NCBI GenBank assembly: GCA_020064725.1
Contig: JAGTWJ010000017.1
Coordinates: forward strand, 4,712,001-4,776,000
Direction of reading: 5' to 3'
Source: Drechslerella dactyloides
Lineage: Eukaryota > Ascomycota > Orbiliomycetes > Orbiliales > Orbiliaceae
DNA: 64,000 nucleotides
Shown piece by piece: positions 61,472 through 64,000 of the stretch. A program made the position numbers and the translations under genes. The notes under the pieces were generated by a model. It was not told where the DNA came from, ran no database searches, and was given only the letters and a program-made list of their open reading frames with translations. How positions within the stretch are numbered: position 1 is the first letter of the stretch; each line of letters begins with the position of its first letter.

Positions 61472-63495
61472 ATGGCGGCCCGCATACGTTCCGAGTCCTC
61501 CACCCCGAAGCCCCCCTCGCCGGCTCCCATCGACGGCCTCCACCCGCATCTTCCTCCTGCCGCCTCGGCGGAATCACCGTCATCAGCTTCACCGTCAGTG
61601 CCGTCCTCGATAGCGTTCAATACGTCCATGTTTGCTCGCGACGCCGCGGACCATCCTCCTGCGGCCGGTGCTGCTGCCGGTGCTGCAGCCGCCGCCGCCG
61701 CCGCCCATCGCCATCAGCAGCAGCATCAGCTGCAGGCTGTCGCACAAGCACAAGCACAAGCACAAGCACAAACACAAGCTCAGTCGCAAGCACAAGCACG
61801 GGACCGTCTCTCGCACGACGCCGCGCCCATCGCCTCGGCATCGGACGTCAACCCTTCGGTTGAACTCTTCAAAGACCACCCGGCTACATCTATAATATCC
61901 CCATACGCGCCGTCGCACCCCGCCGCCCGCAGCATGTCCATCCAATCGCTCGTCTCCTCCACGTCCACGACGGGCGGCACCTCCTCCCTCGCCGACGACG
62001 ACGCCTCCTCCATCGTCAGCTACACCACCACCCGCAACACCGAAGACGACGACGACGATCCCGACCGTGATCTCTCGTCCATCTCCGTCGACATTGACGA
62101 CCCGGACGTGCGCATGGCCGCTGAGGCCCTCGGAGACCTTCGTGCCGATTTCGTCAGCAGTCCCAAGAGCGTCCCTAACAGTCCTCCGCCCGCGCAGGAG
62201 GAACGTCAGGAGGAGCGCCGCCAGCAGAGCATGATGGAGATGATTCAGGGGCAGAACACATTTTTGGGCACCGCTGTCCGCGCGGGAAGGAGCGTGTATC
62301 GCGGCGGGAAGCGGTACAGCCCGCGGTTCAAGTATGGAGCTGAGATGGTGAGTCTTATACGCAGCAAAAAATCTGCATATGCGCCCTTTCTGTGTCTCAC
62401 ATGTAAAAATTTCGTCGGCATCTATTACATGGCTGCCGTTTTGGAGTTCCAGCAATTCACACCCATGTGATTTCTTTTACGAAGGATGGTGACTAACGCG
62501 ACATCCTCATTCAGGTCGAGCGCGCGGCCGCACCGATGACGTCGGTCGTCTCGTACGCCGCTCGCACAACGGGCGTCGAGTCCGTTCTCCGCCGCAATCT
62601 AGAAGCCCGGCGACTGTCGTCCTCCGCGTCCTCGCAGTCGCAATCGACAGGCACGTCGCCCTCGCACTCCCAGCCGTCGTCGGTTTCTTCCACCCACGCG
62701 ACCAAGCGGCGCAAAACCACGTTTGAAGACAATGCCATGGATATCGACCCGCGGTCCCCGGAGCAGGAGCAGCCGCTGACGCATAAGCCTGCGACGGACG
62801 TCGTCTCGCTCAATTGGCAGCGGCGGCTGATGCTGTCCACGGCCGGCGTGGGTGTCGCTCTCAGCGAGGAGTCGCTGAAGAGCCTCAAGTACTGTCTCGC
62901 GTGGCTGCGCTGGGCGAACGATCACTTGGACAAAGTCATCATGGCGCTGCGTGGGGTCATCAGCGAGTACGATTTCGATTCGGCTGCCGACGGTGGAGGC
63001 GAAGGCGGGGGAGGGGCGGGCGGCAGAGCGACAGCGGATGAAAGGAGCGCGGAGCTGCAACATAAGATTGACAGCTTGCGAAAGGACGTGATCGGTACAT
63101 TGAAGCGTGTCGTCGACGTGGTGTCGACGTACGCGGGTGGCGCGCTGCCGGAGAATGCACGGGTTGTGGTCAAGGCGTGTATCACAAACTTGCCGCGACG
63201 GTGGGCGCTCGCGGCAAAGGACGACGGAACGAACGGCAGCGGTGCAGCTGGATCGTCTAACAATATGGCGGTGGTGGTCCGACGCGAGGAGGCTGGCAAG
63301 CGCGTGCTGGTCCTCGCGCGGGAAGGGCTGGAGATGATGCACCAGGTATCGGCGATCGTGCAGATGACGCTTGAGCGCGCGGAGGAGTGGTGCGACCGAC
63401 TGGGCAGGCGGCGGCCGGACGACCCTGACTACGGCAAGGTCGGGTGGGACGTGGAGATGGAGCTGGAGGGGGTGGAGGGGCGCAAGGACCGGTGA
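61472..63495 (+). CDS. OPI1: Opi1-family transcriptional repressor of phospholipid synthesis genes
   Basis: Two exons, 61472-62347 and 62515-63495 (167-nt intron with CTAAC branch point), giving 618 residues. The start ATG has a good context (ACCCATGG). Family landmarks: DDPDVRMAAEALGDLRADF (about residues 208-226), equivalent in position to the Sin3-interacting helix of yeast Opi1; SPRFKYGAEM continuing over the junction as VERAAAPMTSVVSYAARTTG and VESVLRRNLEARR; a basic KRRK patch; and the C-terminal LMLSTAGVGVALSEESLKSL and YCLAWLRWANDHLDKVI block. Yeast Opi1 is held at the ER by phosphatidic acid and Scs2 and enters the nucleus to repress INO1. Here a classic FFAT motif is not obvious. 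The N-terminal half contains poly-Ala and an Ala-Gln repeat encoded by a hexamer microsatellite. Confidence 0.93.
61739..61799. repeat. Hexamer microsatellite (CACAAG-type) inside OPI1
   Basis: About nine imperfect units of a CACAAG/CAAGCA hexamer in exon 1 of OPI1, encoding alternating Ala-Gln with Thr and Ser substitutions. Confidence 0.9.
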
Positions 63496-64000
63496 TGCGT
63501 GGTATATTACATCATATCATATCGTACGTGTCATATCTATTTTCTATCCATCCATCCCTTTGTCGCAATGGGTCTGTATGTATTTACGGTGTATCAGTAT
63601 TGTATTTTTCTCGAGTCCCTCATCTCAAAAGCATTGTTTTCCCGCAATCAGCTTGCGCTTGTATTATCATTGTATGTATCTACGGCGGTGTATCATCTTT
63701 TTATATGGCGTGGAGGATATCGATGCATAGAAATCTACTATTGCTGCTGGATCCGCTTGGTCGGGACTCTCCGATCGCTGGCCGGGGCTTCCCAGATTGA
63801 GTTTGGCGACGTCATCGGCGCATCACCGCGCGACAAATGCGCGCGAACTCTGATCATGATCTCACCGTACGTATAACTATAATTTATAACGCACCCGGCA
63901 TCTCATCGCTCTTCGCCATCGATTCATCGCCTCTGATATATTTCACATCCGCTGCTCGATTGAAGATATCAACCAACCAACCCGCCTTCATTCACCTGCA
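63496..64000. other. OPI1 3' flank and start of next intergenic region
   Basis: 505 bp after the OPI1 stop. T-rich with repeated TATGTAT units up to about 63700, compatible with a 3' UTR. The remainder to the window edge contains no supported gene. Confidence 0.5.

Noticed and set aside
61595..62455. 286-codon minus-strand frame opposite OPI1 exon 1
   Set aside because: Gly/Val/Arg-rich shadow of the Opi1 coding strand; it runs across the OPI1 intron donor.
62599..63342. 247-codon minus-strand frame opposite OPI1 exon 2
   Set aside because: Arg/His-rich antisense shadow; the plus strand carries the conserved Opi1 block.

Overview
The window is nuclear DNA of a filamentous ascomycete (Pezizomycotina). 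Coding regions are GC-rich at third positions. Introns are short (mostly 50-80 nt) with GTAAGT-like donors, CTAAC-like branch points and YAG acceptors. The protein set fits: an Opi1 repressor, fungal CipC-family proteins, a DUF1688/Urc4 protein and a fungal Sec9. Class and species cannot be fixed from the sequence alone. I can support fifteen protein genes, most only after splicing by hand. I saw no convincing rRNA, tRNA, CRISPR array or intact transposon.

Left part (1-15.4 kb): the 3' part of the CAF-1 large subunit gene (+) converges on a long eight-exon SPX-EXS phosphate-exporter-type gene (SYG1/XPR1 family, -). Then come a YAR1-type ankyrin chaperone (-), a small basic protein (-), and three paralogous CipC/DUF3759-family genes all on the minus strand (9.9-15.3 kb). 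Those three share intron positions and phases, TATAAAA(A)G core promoters and a His/Arg-rich C-terminal tail.

Middle (15.4-43 kb): gene-poor DNA surrounds a Ser/Thr-rich single-pass membrane protein gene (+, about 21.5-23.1 kb). A desert of almost 10 kb follows, then URC4 (+, uracil catabolism), a PQ-loop vacuolar amino-acid transporter gene (+), and a 1179-residue single-pass membrane protein with a very long Ser-rich tail (-, reconstructed from four exons).

Right part (43-64 kb): a second desert with a possible decayed gene at 45.3-46.0 kb. It leads to a conserved fungal gene of unknown function (+, 51.4-52.6 kb) with a poly-T and pyrimidine-rich upstream region. The divergent pair SGT1 (-) and SEC9-type t-SNARE (+) share one 0.76-kb promoter region. 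A 3.6-kb spacer with a cluster of near-identical palindromes precedes OPI1 (+).

Most of the recognised genes are housekeeping functions not physically linked by pathway: chromatin assembly, phosphate and amino-acid transport, ribosome assembly, co-chaperone, secretion and phospholipid regulation. The only real gene family cluster is the CipC trio, which is the most interesting accessory element here. It is a local expansion in which one copy has become extremely histidine-rich.
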